A stretch of DNA of 64,000 nucleotides from Ignavibacterium sp. (GTDB lineage Bacteria; Bacteroidota; Ignavibacteria; Ignavibacteriales; Ignavibacteriaceae). Position numbers and translations under genes: made by a program. The stretch lies in the NCBI RefSeq assembly GCF_025998815.1, contig NZ_AP026678.1, positions 2,294,001 through 2,358,000 on the forward strand, in the 5' to 3' direction. Positions within the stretch are counted from its first letter, which is position 1. Each line of letters begins with the position of its first letter. Positions 34,406 through 44,593 of this stretch are shown here, in pieces. The notes under the pieces were generated by a model, which was not told the DNA's origin, made no database searches, and worked only from the letters and a program-made list of their open reading frames with translations.

Positions 34406-36388
34406 TTACTCTTCTGCTTTTCCTCTTAATGAATCCCAAATCATATAAAAACATATTACCGCAAACATTACTAAACCAAGTAGTTCGGCTGAGTGCGATT
34501 CCGCCCATTCAACATCAACCCAATTGTAGCCAAGATATCTTAAAAATGCACTCACAACTCCCATTAAAGCTCCGCCTGCAATAAATCCTGATGCGATTAA
34601 TGTTCCTCGTTCTCTTCTTGCATTATTAAGTTTTTCATCTTTACTTCTTGTTGAAACAAAATGAGCAATCAGTCCACCGACAAGTAAGGGTGTGTTCAAT
34701 TCAAGAGGAATATACATACCGAGTGCAAATGCCAGTGCCGGAACTTTTATCATAGTTAAGGTCGCAGCTAAAATCGCACCGACGATATAGAGAGTCCACG
34801 GTGCTGGTTGTTGATCCATCAACGGTTGAATTACTGCAGCCATAGCATTCGCCTGAGGCGCAACAAGGGCACCTTCACCAACAAATCCATAAGTTTCATT
34901 CAATATCATTATAACAAATCCAACTGTTAAAGCAGAGACAAGTACACCAAGAAATTTCCATTGTTCCTGTTTCTTTGGAGTAGAGCCCAACCAGTAACCT
35001 ATCTTTAGATCGGTGATGAATCCACCTGCCATTGATAATGCAGTGCAAACTACTCCTCCTATTATCAGAGCAGCTATCATTCCCTGTTGACCTTTCAATC
35101 CAACTGAGGTAAGAATTATTGATGATAGAATCAAAGTCATCAATGTCATACCACTCACAGGATTTGTTCCAACAATTGCAATTGCGTTTGCAGCAACAGT
35201 TGTAAATAAGAATGAAATTATCAGAACAATCAGCAAACCTGTTACAGCCCAACCAAGGTTATTCAATACACCAAAGTGGAAGAAAGCAAGCAACAGAATT
35301 GCAGTAGCAATAATTCCGATTACAATAGTTTTCATCGGAAGGTCGAGTTGTGTTCTGATAATATTGTTTGAGCCATCTTTCTTTTCAAAAATTTCTTTTA
35401 CTCCAAGCGATATTGCATCTCGTATAATTTTCGAAGAGCGAATAATTCCTATTATTCCAGCCATCGCAATTCCACCGATACCAATGTGCCGGACATATTG
35501 TCTGAAAATTTCTTCTGCAGTCATTGCAGAAATAAGTTTTGATGCTCCTGTACCGAAAGGTTCTGTTAGTCCAGCGCCAATGTATGAAATCACCGGAACA
35601 AGTAAATACCAGGAAACAAAAGAACCTGCTACAATTATCGCAGCGTATTTTAATCCGACAATGTAACCAAGACCCATCACAGCAGCACCAACATTCAATC
35701 TGAACACAAGTTTAAATTTATCAGCGAGCATTTCACCAAAAGCAAAAACTCTTGTTGTAAATGTTTCACTCCACCATCCGAATGTTGCGATTATGAAATC
35801 ATATACACCTCCTATTAAACCGCTTACAACAAGTACAAGTGCCTGCTTACCACCTTTTTCACCTGCTACCAAAACTTCTGTTGTTGCAGTTGCTTCGGGA
35901 AAAGGAAATTTGCCGTGCATTTCTGCAACAAAATATTTTCTGAAAGGAATCAGAAAAAGAATTCCAAGAATTCCTCCAAATGCTGAGGCAAGAAATATCT
36001 GATAAAAATGTGCTTCCAGATTTAATATGTATAAAGCTGGAATTGTGAATATTGCCCCTGCAACAATCAATCCTGAGTTTTGCCCGATTGATTGAATAAT
36101 CACATTTTCACCAAGTGCGCCTTTTCTTTTAAGCGCAGCCGAAAGTCCAACTGCAATTATTGCAATCGGAATTGCTGCTTCAAACACTTGTCCGATTTTC
36201 AAACCAAGGTAAGCTGCTGCTGCAGAAAACAAAACCGCCATCAGCAATCCCCATATTACTGAGTAAGGTGTAATTTCTCTCGGTGTTGATTCCGGAGGCA
36301 TTAAAGGACGATACACCTCACCGGGTTTAAGTTCAGTGTAAGCATTTTCCGGTAGACCTTTAATTGGTCCGCTTGTGTGTTCACTCAT
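34406..36388 (-). CDS. OPT family oligopeptide transporter
   Basis: 660 aa with about fifteen membrane helices, inner membrane. N-terminal LPENAYTELKPGEVYRPLMP and the next segment TPYSVIWGLLMAVLFSAAAAYLGL with KIGQVFEAAIPIAI are typical of the prokaryotic OPT group, as are FPFPEATATTEVL and the ending ERGTLIASGFIAGGALMGV. Family members move small peptides or metal-peptide complexes with protons. The gene starts 10 bp after the S8 protease stop, with AAAGGTGAAG ahead of the start. That pairing suggests uptake of peptides made by the protease. Confidence 0.93.
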   Translation of the reverse strand: MSEHTSGPIKGLPENAYTELKPGEVYRPLMPPESTPREITPYSVIWGLLMAVLFSAAAAYLGLKIGQVFEAAIPIAIIAVGLSAALKRKGALGENVIIQSIGQNSGLIVAGAIFTIPALYILNLEAHFYQIFLASAFGGILGILFLIPFRKYFVAEMHGKFPFPEATATTEVLVAGEKGGKQALVLVVSGLIGGVYDFIIATFGWWSETFTTRVFAFGEMLADKFKLVFRLNVGAAVMGLGYIVGLKYAAIIVAGSFVSWYLLVPVISYIGAGLTEPFGTGASKLISAMTAEEIFRQYVRHIGIGGIAMAGIIGIIRSSKIIRDAISLGVKEIFEKKDGSNNIIRTQLDLPMKTIVIGIIATAILLLAFFHFGVLNNLGWAVTGLLIVLIISFLFTTVAANAIAIVGTNPVSGMTLMTLILSSIILTSVGLKGQQGMIAALIIGGVVCTALSMAGGFITDLKIGYWLGSTPKKQEQWKFLGVLVSALTVGFVIMILNETYGFVGEGALVAPQANAMAAVIQPLMDQQPAPWTLYIVGAILAATLTMIKVPALAFALGMYIPLELNTPLLVGGLIAHFVSTRSKDEKLNNARRERGTLIASGFIAGGALMGVVSAFLRYLGYNWVDVEWAESHSAELLGLVMFAVICFYMIWDSLRGKAEE

Positions 36389-36398
36389 ACTTCACCTT

Positions 36399-39224
36399 TC
36401 AATAATTGAAATTAATAGGTAGTTCATATTCCGCGTTATTTGTTGATGTTGATTTGAAATAGATTTTTCCAAAACCAAAACTGTCATCTGAATAATTCAT
36501 TTCGGGTTTTACAAATTTAACATCGAGTGTCTTAATATTATTTGGATAAAGAGTAATCGAATTTCTTCCTGCACTTTTAACATCAAGTTTTATGGGCGCA
36601 GAAAGATAAGTTAATTCCTCAACAGATACATTTGCATTAAAATCTTTGCTAACAAAAGCCGGCACTAATTCTAAAACATAGTTCGCACTGTCTTTTCCAT
36701 CCGGCAAGTTAACACTTACATTTCCACCGCTTCTGTATGATAGTGCGTTTTTACTCACTGCTTTTCCTGATGAATCCAAAATCTGAAATGAAAAATCTGT
36801 TACTTTATTAAAGTCTTCTTTGGTAAGTGTAAAAGAAAATTCTTTCGTCTTCTCTCCCTTAATAAGAGTGAATGGAATTTTCGTTGTGCCGCTACCATCA
36901 ACTTTAATAAAATAGTTTTTCCTGAAGCCAAACAATTCACCACTCAAATTATAAGTTTTTGCTTCGTTAAAATAATTTACAACTTCGATTGATGAATTAT
37001 CTGAAGTAAGTGGTTCATTACTCAATCTACTAATAGAACTGAATTCAACTTCGAGATTATAAACAGATGGCTCGGAAGCAAGGAAAAATCCATCAACAAC
37101 TATTTCATAAATGCCTGGAGTTAAATCATAATAAACATTCTCAACCTTTTCATCATTATTTACAGAATAAAGAACTTTTGAAACATCTACCTGAATTCCA
37201 TCATTGTTGTGCAAAAAGTATCTGCAGCGCGCATATTCCTTCGACATTTTGTCTCGGCTCAAAACAATCTTCATTGAGTTTTGTCCTGCAGGAATTTTTA
37301 TAAAATATCTTTTAATCATTCCCTGCTGAACAGTTTCATCCTTCCAAATCATTTTATAATTGTTTGATGAATTGAATTCATACGGAATAACAACAGTGGC
37401 AAGCATATCAAACTCAGGGAATGACGATGCATCATCTCTTGTTGCTATAATTTTAGCTGTGTAAAGTCCGGGCAATTTCAACTTTGTTTTATCCAGTCTA
37501 ACATTAACAACAGCCGATTGATCATTCCGAATGTAAATTTTTTTCTGAATAAGTTTTAACCAGTCTGCATCTGTTTTTAAGTTATAAGTTCTGTAAAACT
37601 TGTCTGAGTTTATTGAGTTTTCTCTTTTTATGTTGAAAGTGAATACTTCATCAGTTGTAAGAAATGAACCATCTCTTATATAAAGATTATTTGCTTTGTT
37701 ATCCGGCTGATTTGGTGCAAAAGAATTTATTGTATAAGTCTCAAATTTTTTATGCTCACCGTTCTTCAAAAACTTTCTCATCAAATCATAAGCATTAATA
37801 ACATTTATAAATCCACCACCTTGATCAAGAACTGTGTACTGATTCCAATATGTTGCGGACTCTCTAATTATTTTATATAAAAGTTGTGATGGAATTTTAA
37901 CATCCGGAAATTCTTTTTGCGCTGCACTTAATAAAAGAGACATCACACCCGCAGAATAAGGACAAGCCATACTTGTTCCCCAAAATCTATCACCGGGAGT
38001 AAAATTCGGTACAGTTGAAGTTGCAGCACCGGGAGATACAACATCCGGTTTGCTTACTTCGCCACCTCTTGAGCTGAAATGAAGAATTACATCGTTCGGT
38101 AATTCATTTCCATAATTATCTCGCGCAACTTCTTTTGCAAGCACAGCTCCGGATGAGAAAACATAATTACTTGAAGCAGGTAATCCGGAAGATGAAATTC
38201 CGGGTCCTTCATTACCATTGCTTACACTTACATAGAGATAGGGATTTTCTTTTAAGAGTTTCGCGAGAAAATTTTCCATCTCTGAACGATTTTCTATTTC
38301 GCTGCCGATTCCATAACTCATACTTACAATACAAGGTTCTTTTCTTTCGCGCGAAAGTTCATCAGCATACAGATAAGCTTTCTTCATACTTTCATTAACT
38401 GTTGCACCGCCGGGAAAGTTATTATGACCGATTTTCAAAGCAATAATATTTGCGCCAGGAGCTACTCCATTTAAACCGACTTCGCCAATATTGTATCCTG
38501 CTGCAATTCCCGCGCAATGAGTTCCGTGTGAACCATCATCGAAAAAGAATACAACTTTGTTTTCTTCGGGGAAAATATTTAACGCCATCGTAAATGGTGC
38601 CAAGCCTTTTGCTCTTCCAACAGTAAAAGCATCAAAATTTTCTCTATAGTTTCTCAAGGGTTTTTCATCTGACACATCACCATTTCCATTCAAATCAAAG
38701 TAAACAACCCAATTATCGTTTGAAGTCTTATAAACTATAAAATAATAGACATCATCAGTTGAGCCATTTCCGTTAAGGTCAGCAGAGCCACTGTTTGAAT
38801 TAATAAGATGTTTTTCAGGAAAAGCTCCGATAAAATAATTGTTATCCGAAGGTGGAAGTAATTTTTCCAAATCAGCTTTAACAGAAAATTTTTTATCTGA
38901 GTTTTCAAAAATCGTTTTTCCATTCTCAGTTCTTTTTTCTGCCGGATAAAATTGCATATCACCTTCACCAGTAAAATCCTGAACATCAATTACTTTTACC
39001 TGTCCGGTTGATGTTTTAACCAAGCCATCAATTCCAATATCCACACCTGTATCAAGCACAATAATAATTGTTCCTCTGCCATCATACTCGGGATGTTGTT
39101 TTATAAAATCTTCTACACCAGTGCTTTTAAGAGCAAGAAATGTCTGACTTTCCTGGGCGAAAGAAAGAGAACTTAACAAGAGCAAAACAAAAAGAATTCT
39201 GAGTGCTTTCATTTTATTATCCAT
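36399..39224 (-). CDS. secreted S8 subtilase, tripeptidyl-peptidase II-like
   Basis: 941 aa. Signal peptide ends at about residue 24 (SLSFAQ); Met5 is an alternative start. Catalytic triad: Asp58 (VLDTGVD), His233 (GSHGTHCAGIAAG) and Ser418 (GTSMACPYSAG). The 175-residue gap between Asp and His, far longer than in subtilisin, matches the insertion in the tripeptidyl-peptidase II branch; EF-hand-like DLNGNGSTDD and DLNGNGDVSDE lie within it and may bind Ca2+. C-terminal half: beta-sandwich domains. No T9SS domain, so it probably stays periplasmic or leaves by another route. It is first in a likely operon with the OPT transporter. Confidence 0.9.
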   Translation of the reverse strand: MDNKMKALRILFVLLLLSSLSFAQESQTFLALKSTGVEDFIKQHPEYDGRGTIIIVLDTGVDIGIDGLVKTSTGQVKVIDVQDFTGEGDMQFYPAEKRTENGKTIFENSDKKFSVKADLEKLLPPSDNNYFIGAFPEKHLINSNSGSADLNGNGSTDDVYYFIVYKTSNDNWVVYFDLNGNGDVSDEKPLRNYRENFDAFTVGRAKGLAPFTMALNIFPEENKVVFFFDDGSHGTHCAGIAAGYNIGEVGLNGVAPGANIIALKIGHNNFPGGATVNESMKKAYLYADELSRERKEPCIVSMSYGIGSEIENRSEMENFLAKLLKENPYLYVSVSNGNEGPGISSSGLPASSNYVFSSGAVLAKEVARDNYGNELPNDVILHFSSRGGEVSKPDVVSPGAATSTVPNFTPGDRFWGTSMACPYSAGVMSLLLSAAQKEFPDVKIPSQLLYKIIRESATYWNQYTVLDQGGGFINVINAYDLMRKFLKNGEHKKFETYTINSFAPNQPDNKANNLYIRDGSFLTTDEVFTFNIKRENSINSDKFYRTYNLKTDADWLKLIQKKIYIRNDQSAVVNVRLDKTKLKLPGLYTAKIIATRDDASSFPEFDMLATVVIPYEFNSSNNYKMIWKDETVQQGMIKRYFIKIPAGQNSMKIVLSRDKMSKEYARCRYFLHNNDGIQVDVSKVLYSVNNDEKVENVYYDLTPGIYEIVVDGFFLASEPSVYNLEVEFSSISRLSNEPLTSDNSSIEVVNYFNEAKTYNLSGELFGFRKNYFIKVDGSGTTKIPFTLIKGEKTKEFSFTLTKEDFNKVTDFSFQILDSSGKAVSKNALSYRSGGNVSVNLPDGKDSANYVLELVPAFVSKDFNANVSVEELTYLSAPIKLDVKSAGRNSITLYPNNIKTLDVKFVKPEMNYSDDSFGFGKIYFKSTSTNNAEYELPINFNY

Positions 39225-39387
39225 ATAAGTTTTGTTTTAATATTTAGAGAAAAAATTTTTTCTGTGTTCGAAATGAATTCTGAAAGGTATAATGAATTGT
39301 TGTATTTTTTCATTAAGCAAAAATAAGTTTAATGTGTTGCGAAATTTAAGGACAATTACTCAGAATTTTTAAAAGAAAATTTATTTG

Positions 39388-40083
39388 ATGAAATCAAAGC
39401 TTTACATTGTCTCAACATCGATTGGTAACTACGAAGATATCACTCTTCGAGCTTTAAGGGTTCTGAAGGAATGTGATTTTATAATTTGTGAGGAATATAA
39501 AGAAGCAAGAAGATTACTTTCGCATTATCAAATTCAGAAAGAATTGCTTGCGCTTAATGAACATAATGAAAAAGAAGTATCGTCGGAAATAATCTCGCGA
39601 ATCAAATCCGGTCAAACAGCGGCTTTAATATCTGATTGTGGAACTCCATTGTTTTCTGATCCGGGACATTTTCTTGTTAGTCTTGCCATTCAAAATAAAT
39701 TTGATATTATTCCCGTGCCCGGTGCAAGTTCATTACTTTCAGCGCTGGTTGGAAGCGGACTGGACTTTGAGAAGTTCTATTACTACGGCTGGCTTTCTCC
39801 CAAAAAAGAAATTCGTAAAAAACAATTATTTGATTTGAAGAGAATTAAAGAAACAATAATTATCCTTGATACTCCATATCGTTTGCAAACCCTTCTTGAA
39901 GATGTTGTAAAGATTCTTGGCGAAAAAGTTTATATAGTTCTGGCTTATGAATTAACCAAAGAAAAAGAAAAATTTTATCGCGGCACAGCTTTGCAGATTT
40001 TTAATATAGCACAAAAAGAAAATCTTAAAGGCGAGTTTGTGCTGATGTTAAAGAACGATAACAAAAAGTTTAACCGTACTTAA
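39388..40083 (+). CDS. rsmI: RsmI-like SAM-dependent rRNA methyltransferase
   Basis: 231 aa from the ATG; an upstream in-frame TTG is less likely. Tetrapyrrole-methylase-fold enzyme that 2'-O-methylates C1402 of 16S rRNA in E. coli. Seen: LYIVSTSIGNYEDITLRALR, CDFIICEEYKEARRLL, EHNEKEVSSEI, ISDCGTPLFSDPG and VPGASSLLSALVGSG. The protein is about 50 residues shorter than E. coli RsmI, lacking much of the C-terminal extension, as is usual in short forms. It stands alone with no close neighbours on its strand. Confidence 0.82.
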   Translation: MKSKLYIVSTSIGNYEDITLRALRVLKECDFIICEEYKEARRLLSHYQIQKELLALNEHNEKEVSSEIISRIKSGQTAALISDCGTPLFSDPGHFLVSLAIQNKFDIIPVPGASSLLSALVGSGLDFEKFYYYGWLSPKKEIRKKQLFDLKRIKETIIILDTPYRLQTLLEDVVKILGEKVYIVLAYELTKEKEKFYRGTALQIFNIAQKENLKGEFVLMLKNDNKKFNRT

Positions 40084-40136
40084 TACATCAGCACAAATAA
40101 AAAAATAATTTTAATGAATACCTGACAATAAGTTTT

Positions 40137-41837
40137 TTATCTGAGTTTTTGTTCAATTTCAAAAACTGGTTTAATGTCAACTGGTAGTGATTCAAGTTTT
40201 TTTGTTAATGTTTCAATTGTTTTTGATTTCACCGCATACTTAGCAATCAGATCCTTTGCTGCTTGATAATTTCCTTCTGCCTGAATTGTTAGCACCAAAT
40301 TACAAAGCTCTTTAAGTGCCGGATAAATTTTTTCAAAATCAACTTTTACTTTTTGGGTTGCCTCATCATAAACATAAGCACCTTTTTCAAGCAGAAAATT
40401 ATAAATGATTGCATTGCCACCACCATGAGCTTCTCCAATTCCAAATCTCATACTACGAAAAGCTCCTGCAAGAAAAGTTACCCAAACCTGTTTTTCCATT
40501 TCTTTTGGATAAACACCTTTTTCAATCATAAAAATGTTGTTGTACATTCCAAGAATATCCGCCTTACATTCTTCCATTGTTGAATAAGTTTCTTTCAACT
40601 CTTTCTTTACTTCTGTTTTTTTTCCATTCACTGTGATAAATCCCGGACCAACACCGTGAGACATTTCGTGCATAAGTGTGTGGTTGAAGAAAGCATCGAA
40701 TGTAACAAATGGCAGAAGTTCAGGTTCAAGTACAAGTTCTGCAATTGGCTTCAACAGTTTTTCAAATTTTGCTTCGTGAACATTTTTTAACATTACTTTC
40801 TTTGAGCCCTTTGCTTTGCGTACTCTTTCATCATTCGGAAGATTGAATGCAAGCGTTTGAACTCCGGCTTTTGTATCGCCGGCAGTAAATACTTCATTAA
40901 CTACCACAATCGGTGATTCACTTCCGCGCTGATAGTTTTTATGTTTTTCATCAAGCGGAAGATTTTTTTCAATATCATTCAGATATTTTGCAAACACTTC
41001 AAGCTTTTTTGTTTCAACAGGATCTTTAATTGTAACAAAACTTTCAAACGAAGCCTTATAATTGAACAAACCATCTTCATAAACTTCGTAGGGACCAATA
41101 ACTACTTCGATGTTATGATCTTTCAAATCCATCCAATCCATATCACTTTGATAATAATCATTTGATAGAAAAGCATCTGCGCGGGAGAGCAAATATTTTT
41201 TCAAAGAAGGATTATCGGCATACTCAGCTGCCTCTTTAAGAAGGTTAGAAATTTTAGTTAAATATTCCTTGTAATACTCACTATAGGGGATTGCAACAAG
41301 TTTTCCATCTTTTCTTCGTATAACAGTAAATTCTGATGTAAAAGATTTCTCATCTGCCGGATTTTGCTTAATCCAATTTTCAAATTCTTCCTTGGTCATA
41401 TCTTCAGGATAAAAATTCGCTCCGAGAGGTTTCTTCTCAGTACCCATAAATGGCTCGTCATCTTCAAGTCTGTCAAAAGGACCAAACATTATGTTGAAGA
41501 GTTCTAGTTGAAGATTAAGTTTAGCTTTCTGCTCCGGATCATTTACAACTGTTTTGTCTGAAAGCTTTGCAAGCAACTCAGCTTTAATCTGATGATTTTT
41601 TGAATAGACCTGGTCAAGATAAATTGAATCAATCAGTTTTGATGCCCGATAAAGTTTTTCTAATACAACTTTTTCTCTTTCACTTAAAAGATTTTCATCG
41701 TATTGAATTTCTACCGGAATAAACTTTGAAATTTTTTGTTTAAGTAGTTCCACCTGACTTTCCTCTTTAATTTGATTTTGTTTTTCACCACAAGATAAAA
41801 TCACTAATGATGATAAAAGAACAAGCAACTTTTTCAT
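40137..41837 (-). CDS. M49-like zinc dipeptidyl-peptidase, lipoprotein
   Basis: 566 aa. N-terminal lipobox LVILSC gives Cys16 as the lipid site, so it is membrane-attached and outside the cytoplasm. Zinc motif HEMSH (His390, Glu391, His394) followed about 30 residues on by EECKAD, which matches the second motif of the M49 family (dipeptidyl-peptidase III). The standard M49 first motif is HELLGH, with one extra residue, so the HEXXH form here marks a separate bacterial branch. The short C-terminal region LTKKLESLPVDIKPVF is family-like. It removes dipeptides in characterised relatives. The start codon lies 14 bp after the AlaX stop. Confidence 0.82.
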   Translation of the reverse strand: MKKLLVLLSSLVILSCGEKQNQIKEESQVELLKQKISKFIPVEIQYDENLLSEREKVVLEKLYRASKLIDSIYLDQVYSKNHQIKAELLAKLSDKTVVNDPEQKAKLNLQLELFNIMFGPFDRLEDDEPFMGTEKKPLGANFYPEDMTKEEFENWIKQNPADEKSFTSEFTVIRRKDGKLVAIPYSEYYKEYLTKISNLLKEAAEYADNPSLKKYLLSRADAFLSNDYYQSDMDWMDLKDHNIEVVIGPYEVYEDGLFNYKASFESFVTIKDPVETKKLEVFAKYLNDIEKNLPLDEKHKNYQRGSESPIVVVNEVFTAGDTKAGVQTLAFNLPNDERVRKAKGSKKVMLKNVHEAKFEKLLKPIAELVLEPELLPFVTFDAFFNHTLMHEMSHGVGPGFITVNGKKTEVKKELKETYSTMEECKADILGMYNNIFMIEKGVYPKEMEKQVWVTFLAGAFRSMRFGIGEAHGGGNAIIYNFLLEKGAYVYDEATQKVKVDFEKIYPALKELCNLVLTIQAEGNYQAAKDLIAKYAVKSKTIETLTKKLESLPVDIKPVFEIEQKLR

Positions 41838-41851
41838 AAAACACCTTTTTA

Positions 41852-42307
41852 TTATTCGTTTGGAAGTTTAAACCTTACTCGCAAAACACCGTTTTCAAAA
41901 CTTGTAGATATTATCTGAAATTTTCCAATCTCTTTGGTTGATTTTACATGAACACCGCTGCAAGGACAAGCATCATAATCACCAATTTTAATAATACGAA
42001 TTGTATCTCCGGCTTCTTCAGGTAATCTTGATAATTGAAAATATTTTTCTGCTTCGTTGCGATTCATAAATTCTTCATAAACAGGCAAATCCTTTTGGAT
42101 TATTTCATTAACTTTTTCATTGATTGATCTAACTTCTTCTTCAGTTAAGTTTCTGTCGAAATGATAATCACACTTTGACTTTTTCTTTTCAATATGGTTG
42201 CTGAATGATCTTCCTTTATTAAACATTCTAACCATAGTTTGATTAAGAATGTGTTCAGCGGAATGCATTCGTGGATCGTAATTTTTATTTGATTTTATAT
42301 CGTTCAA
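41852..42307 (-). CDS. AlaX-like alanyl-tRNA editing protein
   Basis: 151 aa from a TTG start at 42307. AAAAAAGGAGAAC lies 4 bases ahead of it, while the ATG at 42337 lies upstream of that site, which therefore decides the start. It matches the editing domain shared with alanyl- and threonyl-tRNA synthetases: HSAEH (zinc ligand pair), KCDYHFD, and CPCSGVH for the remaining ligands. Family members remove Ser or Gly wrongly attached to tRNA-Ala. It precedes the M49-like gene by 14 bp and follows the nitroreductase gene on the same strand. Confidence 0.85.
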   Translation of the reverse strand: MNDIKSNKNYDPRMHSAEHILNQTMVRMFNKGRSFSNHIEKKKSKCDYHFDRNLTEEEVRSINEKVNEIIQKDLPVYEEFMNRNEAEKYFQLSRLPEEAGDTIRIIKIGDYDACPCSGVHVKSTKEIGKFQIISTSFENGVLRVRFKLPNE

Positions 42308-42370
42308 TTTGTTCTCCTTTTTTCGGATTAAGAGCAAGAGTTTTTATATTACTTTAAATCTTAATATTAC

Positions 42371-42880
42371 TCACCATTTGTTAAAGTGTACCTTTTCCAT
42401 CTTAAATCTTTCTTCTGCTTTTACTTCTTCATCCGGATAACCAATAGCAACCAGTGCAATCGGAATAATTTCCGAAGGCAATTTAAACTGGTCTTTAAGA
42501 TTTTTCACTACTTCATCCATGCCATGAACAGCAATCCAGCAACTGCCAAGTCCAAGATCAAAGGCAGCGAGTAAAATATTCTGAACAGCAGCAGAGCAAT
42601 TCTGAATAAGCCAGCTATCATTTTTTTCAAGAGATGAATCTCCGCAAACCAAAATTGCTGCGCCCGATTGCTTAATCATCTCAGCGTGAGAAACTGATTT
42701 TACTGTTTCGTTAATAACATCTTCAGAGTTTATGACAATAAAATGCCAGGGTTGCAAATTCATTGCACTTGGAGCATACATTGCTGCTCTCAGAAGTGAT
42801 TGAATTTTTTCTTCTTCAATTTTTTCAGATTTGTATTTTCTTATACTTCTTCTGTTTATAATTGCCTGGAAAGTTTCCAT
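42371..42880 (-). CDS. nitroreductase family protein
   Basis: 169 aa from the ATG at 42880, where METFQAIINRRSIRKY fits the family start. An in-frame GTG 15 codons upstream is an alternative. FMN-binding signatures: NRRSIRKYKSEKI, RAAMYAPSAMNLQPWHFIVI, then AVQNILLAAFDLGLGSCWI and IPIALVAIGYPDEE near the end. A flavin-dependent NAD(P)H oxidoreductase; the natural electron acceptor cannot be told. Divergent from the histidine kinase gene with only about 78 bp between starts. Confidence 0.92.
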   Translation of the reverse strand: METFQAIINRRSIRKYKSEKIEEEKIQSLLRAAMYAPSAMNLQPWHFIVINSEDVINETVKSVSHAEMIKQSGAAILVCGDSSLEKNDSWLIQNCSAAVQNILLAAFDLGLGSCWIAVHGMDEVVKNLKDQFKLPSEIIPIALVAIGYPDEEVKAEERFKMEKVHFNKW

Positions 42881-42958
42881 ATCTTTTTCATTAAAATTAT
42901 TAATCGTTGGAATAAAAATAATCACATTTATTTTGAGAATTTGTCGTGGAGCTCATAA

Positions 42959-43603
42959 ATGAATGAAGAAGAAAAGAAAAAAAGCGATGAGAAAATTCTC
43001 CTTAAAGAAATTCATCATCGTGTTAAAAATAATCTTAACATAATAATCGGTTTGCTCGAATTACAAAGCCAGAATATTGAAGATGTTGCCGTCAAAGAAA
43101 TGTTCAGAGAAAGCATTAATCGAATTCGTTCAATGGCGATTATTCACGAATATCTTTACAGAAGCGAAAATCAATCTGCAATTGATCTTTCTCTTTACAT
43201 CGAATCTCTGGCTGATAATTTATTAGCAGTTTACGCTGATATTAAAAAAGAGTTAATGATTAACTATAAAATGGATAGCGTTTTTACAGATTTTGATTTA
43301 GCTATTCCTGTAGGTTTAATTGTAAATGAAATTATTACAAACTCAATTAAGCATGCTTTTATTGAAAGACCCAAAGGCAAAATTGATATTAGTCTTGAGA
43401 AGAATAATTCTAAAATCAAATTAACAATTAAAGATGATGGAATCGGCGTTCCGGTGAATCTGGATATTGAGAATAGTAAAAGCCTGGGATTACAATTAAT
43501 TAAACTATTGGTAAGTCAGTTAAACGGAGATTATAAAATCTATCGTGAAGATGGTACTACAGTGCAAATCGAAATTCCTTTTAAAGAATTAAAACCAGAT
43601 TGA
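42959..43603 (+). CDS. soluble histidine kinase of the HisKA_2 type
   Basis: 214 aa, no membrane helix, no sensor domain. Phospho-acceptor motif EIHHRVKNNLNIIIGLLELQ (residues about 17-36) and IHEYLYRSENQ are typical of the HisKA_2/HWE-like group. The ATPase part has VNEIITNSIKHAF (N box), DDGIGVP and LGLQLIKLLVSQLNG. With no input region it is likely to be run by a partner protein or to act as a phosphorylation shuttle. No receiver gene adjoins. A lytic transglycosylase gene follows 29 bp downstream on the same strand. Confidence 0.9.
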   Translation: MNEEEKKKSDEKILLKEIHHRVKNNLNIIIGLLELQSQNIEDVAVKEMFRESINRIRSMAIIHEYLYRSENQSAIDLSLYIESLADNLLAVYADIKKELMINYKMDSVFTDFDLAIPVGLIVNEIITNSIKHAFIERPKGKIDISLEKNNSKIKLTIKDDGIGVPVNLDIENSKSLGLQLIKLLVSQLNGDYKIYREDGTTVQIEIPFKELKPD

Positions 43604-43632
43604 AATTTGTATTTAAATAATTATAAGGTGTT

Positions 43633-44592
43633 ATGAAAAATTATTCGTTGACAAAATTAAAACCCGTTCATTTTTTTGCATCAGGTGCAGCACTAACTAT
43701 TTTGCTTTTTGCATTGATATTCGGCTTCCAATCGAACACTAAAAATGACAACGATAAAAATCAGAGTTCATCACAATTCATAATTACTCAACCAGAAATT
43801 CCTGATGAGGTTTATTTATTCGGAGAAAAGCTTCCGCTTGAGAATTTTGAAGTATACGAAAGACTTGATCGGGAAATGATTGTAAATGCTTACTGGCACT
43901 CGGCAACAATACTTGCACTCAAAAGAGCCAACAGATGGTTTCCTGTAATCGAACCGATTTTGAAAAGGAATAATATTCCTTTAGACTTTAAATATCTCGC
44001 CGTTGCAGAAAGTAATCTTGAAAATGTTATATCGCCGGCAGGGGCAACAGGCTTCTGGCAATTTATTAAATCAGCAGCCACACAATACGGACTTGAAGTA
44101 AATGATGAAGTTGACGAAAGATATGATGTTGAAAAATCAACGGAAGCTGCTTGCAGATATTTAAAGGATGCATATCAAAAATTCGGAAGCTGGACAATGG
44201 CTGCAGCTGCTTATAACGCTGGTATGAATGGAATTGATAAGTGGAGTTCATTACAAAAAACCACGAACTATTATAACCTTGTTCTGGGAATTGAAACATC
44301 TCGTTATATTGCAAGAGTCGCTGCAATCAAAATCATAATGGAAAATCCGCAGAAGTATGGTTTTAATCTTTCAGAAAAAGATTTATATCAGCCGCTGAAG
44401 TATAAAGAAGTTGTTCTTGATTCTTCTGTTACTGATTTCGCGAATTATGCTGCATCACTCGGAATCAATTATAAAACTTTGAAGCTTTATAATCCCTGGC
44501 TTAGAGATACATCACTTAAAAATAAAAACGGGAAAAAGTATGTTATTAAAATTCCCGAAGAAGGCAGTATAAAACTGATTGGAGAAAATTGA
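43633..44592 (+). CDS. membrane-anchored lytic transglycosylase (SLT/MltD-like)
   Basis: 319 aa. One N-terminal helix (about 14-33) anchors it. The SLT fold spans about 105-235: AESNLENVISPAGATGFWQF holds the catalytic Glu126, and KFGSWTMAAAAYNAGM is the matching C-terminal motif. A C-terminal region (about 250-319; LASLGINYKTLKLYNPWL-like) resembles a LysM-type wall-binding module. It cuts glycan strands of peptidoglycan in the periplasm. Position after the histidine kinase gene hints at shared expression only. Confidence 0.9.
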   Translation: MKNYSLTKLKPVHFFASGAALTILLFALIFGFQSNTKNDNDKNQSSSQFIITQPEIPDEVYLFGEKLPLENFEVYERLDREMIVNAYWHSATILALKRANRWFPVIEPILKRNNIPLDFKYLAVAESNLENVISPAGATGFWQFIKSAATQYGLEVNDEVDERYDVEKSTEAACRYLKDAYQKFGSWTMAAAAYNAGMNGIDKWSSLQKTTNYYNLVLGIETSRYIARVAAIKIIMENPQKYGFNLSEKDLYQPLKYKEVVLDSSVTDFANYAASLGINYKTLKLYNPWLRDTSLKNKNGKKYVIKIPEEGSIKLIGEN

Positions 44593-44593
44593 T

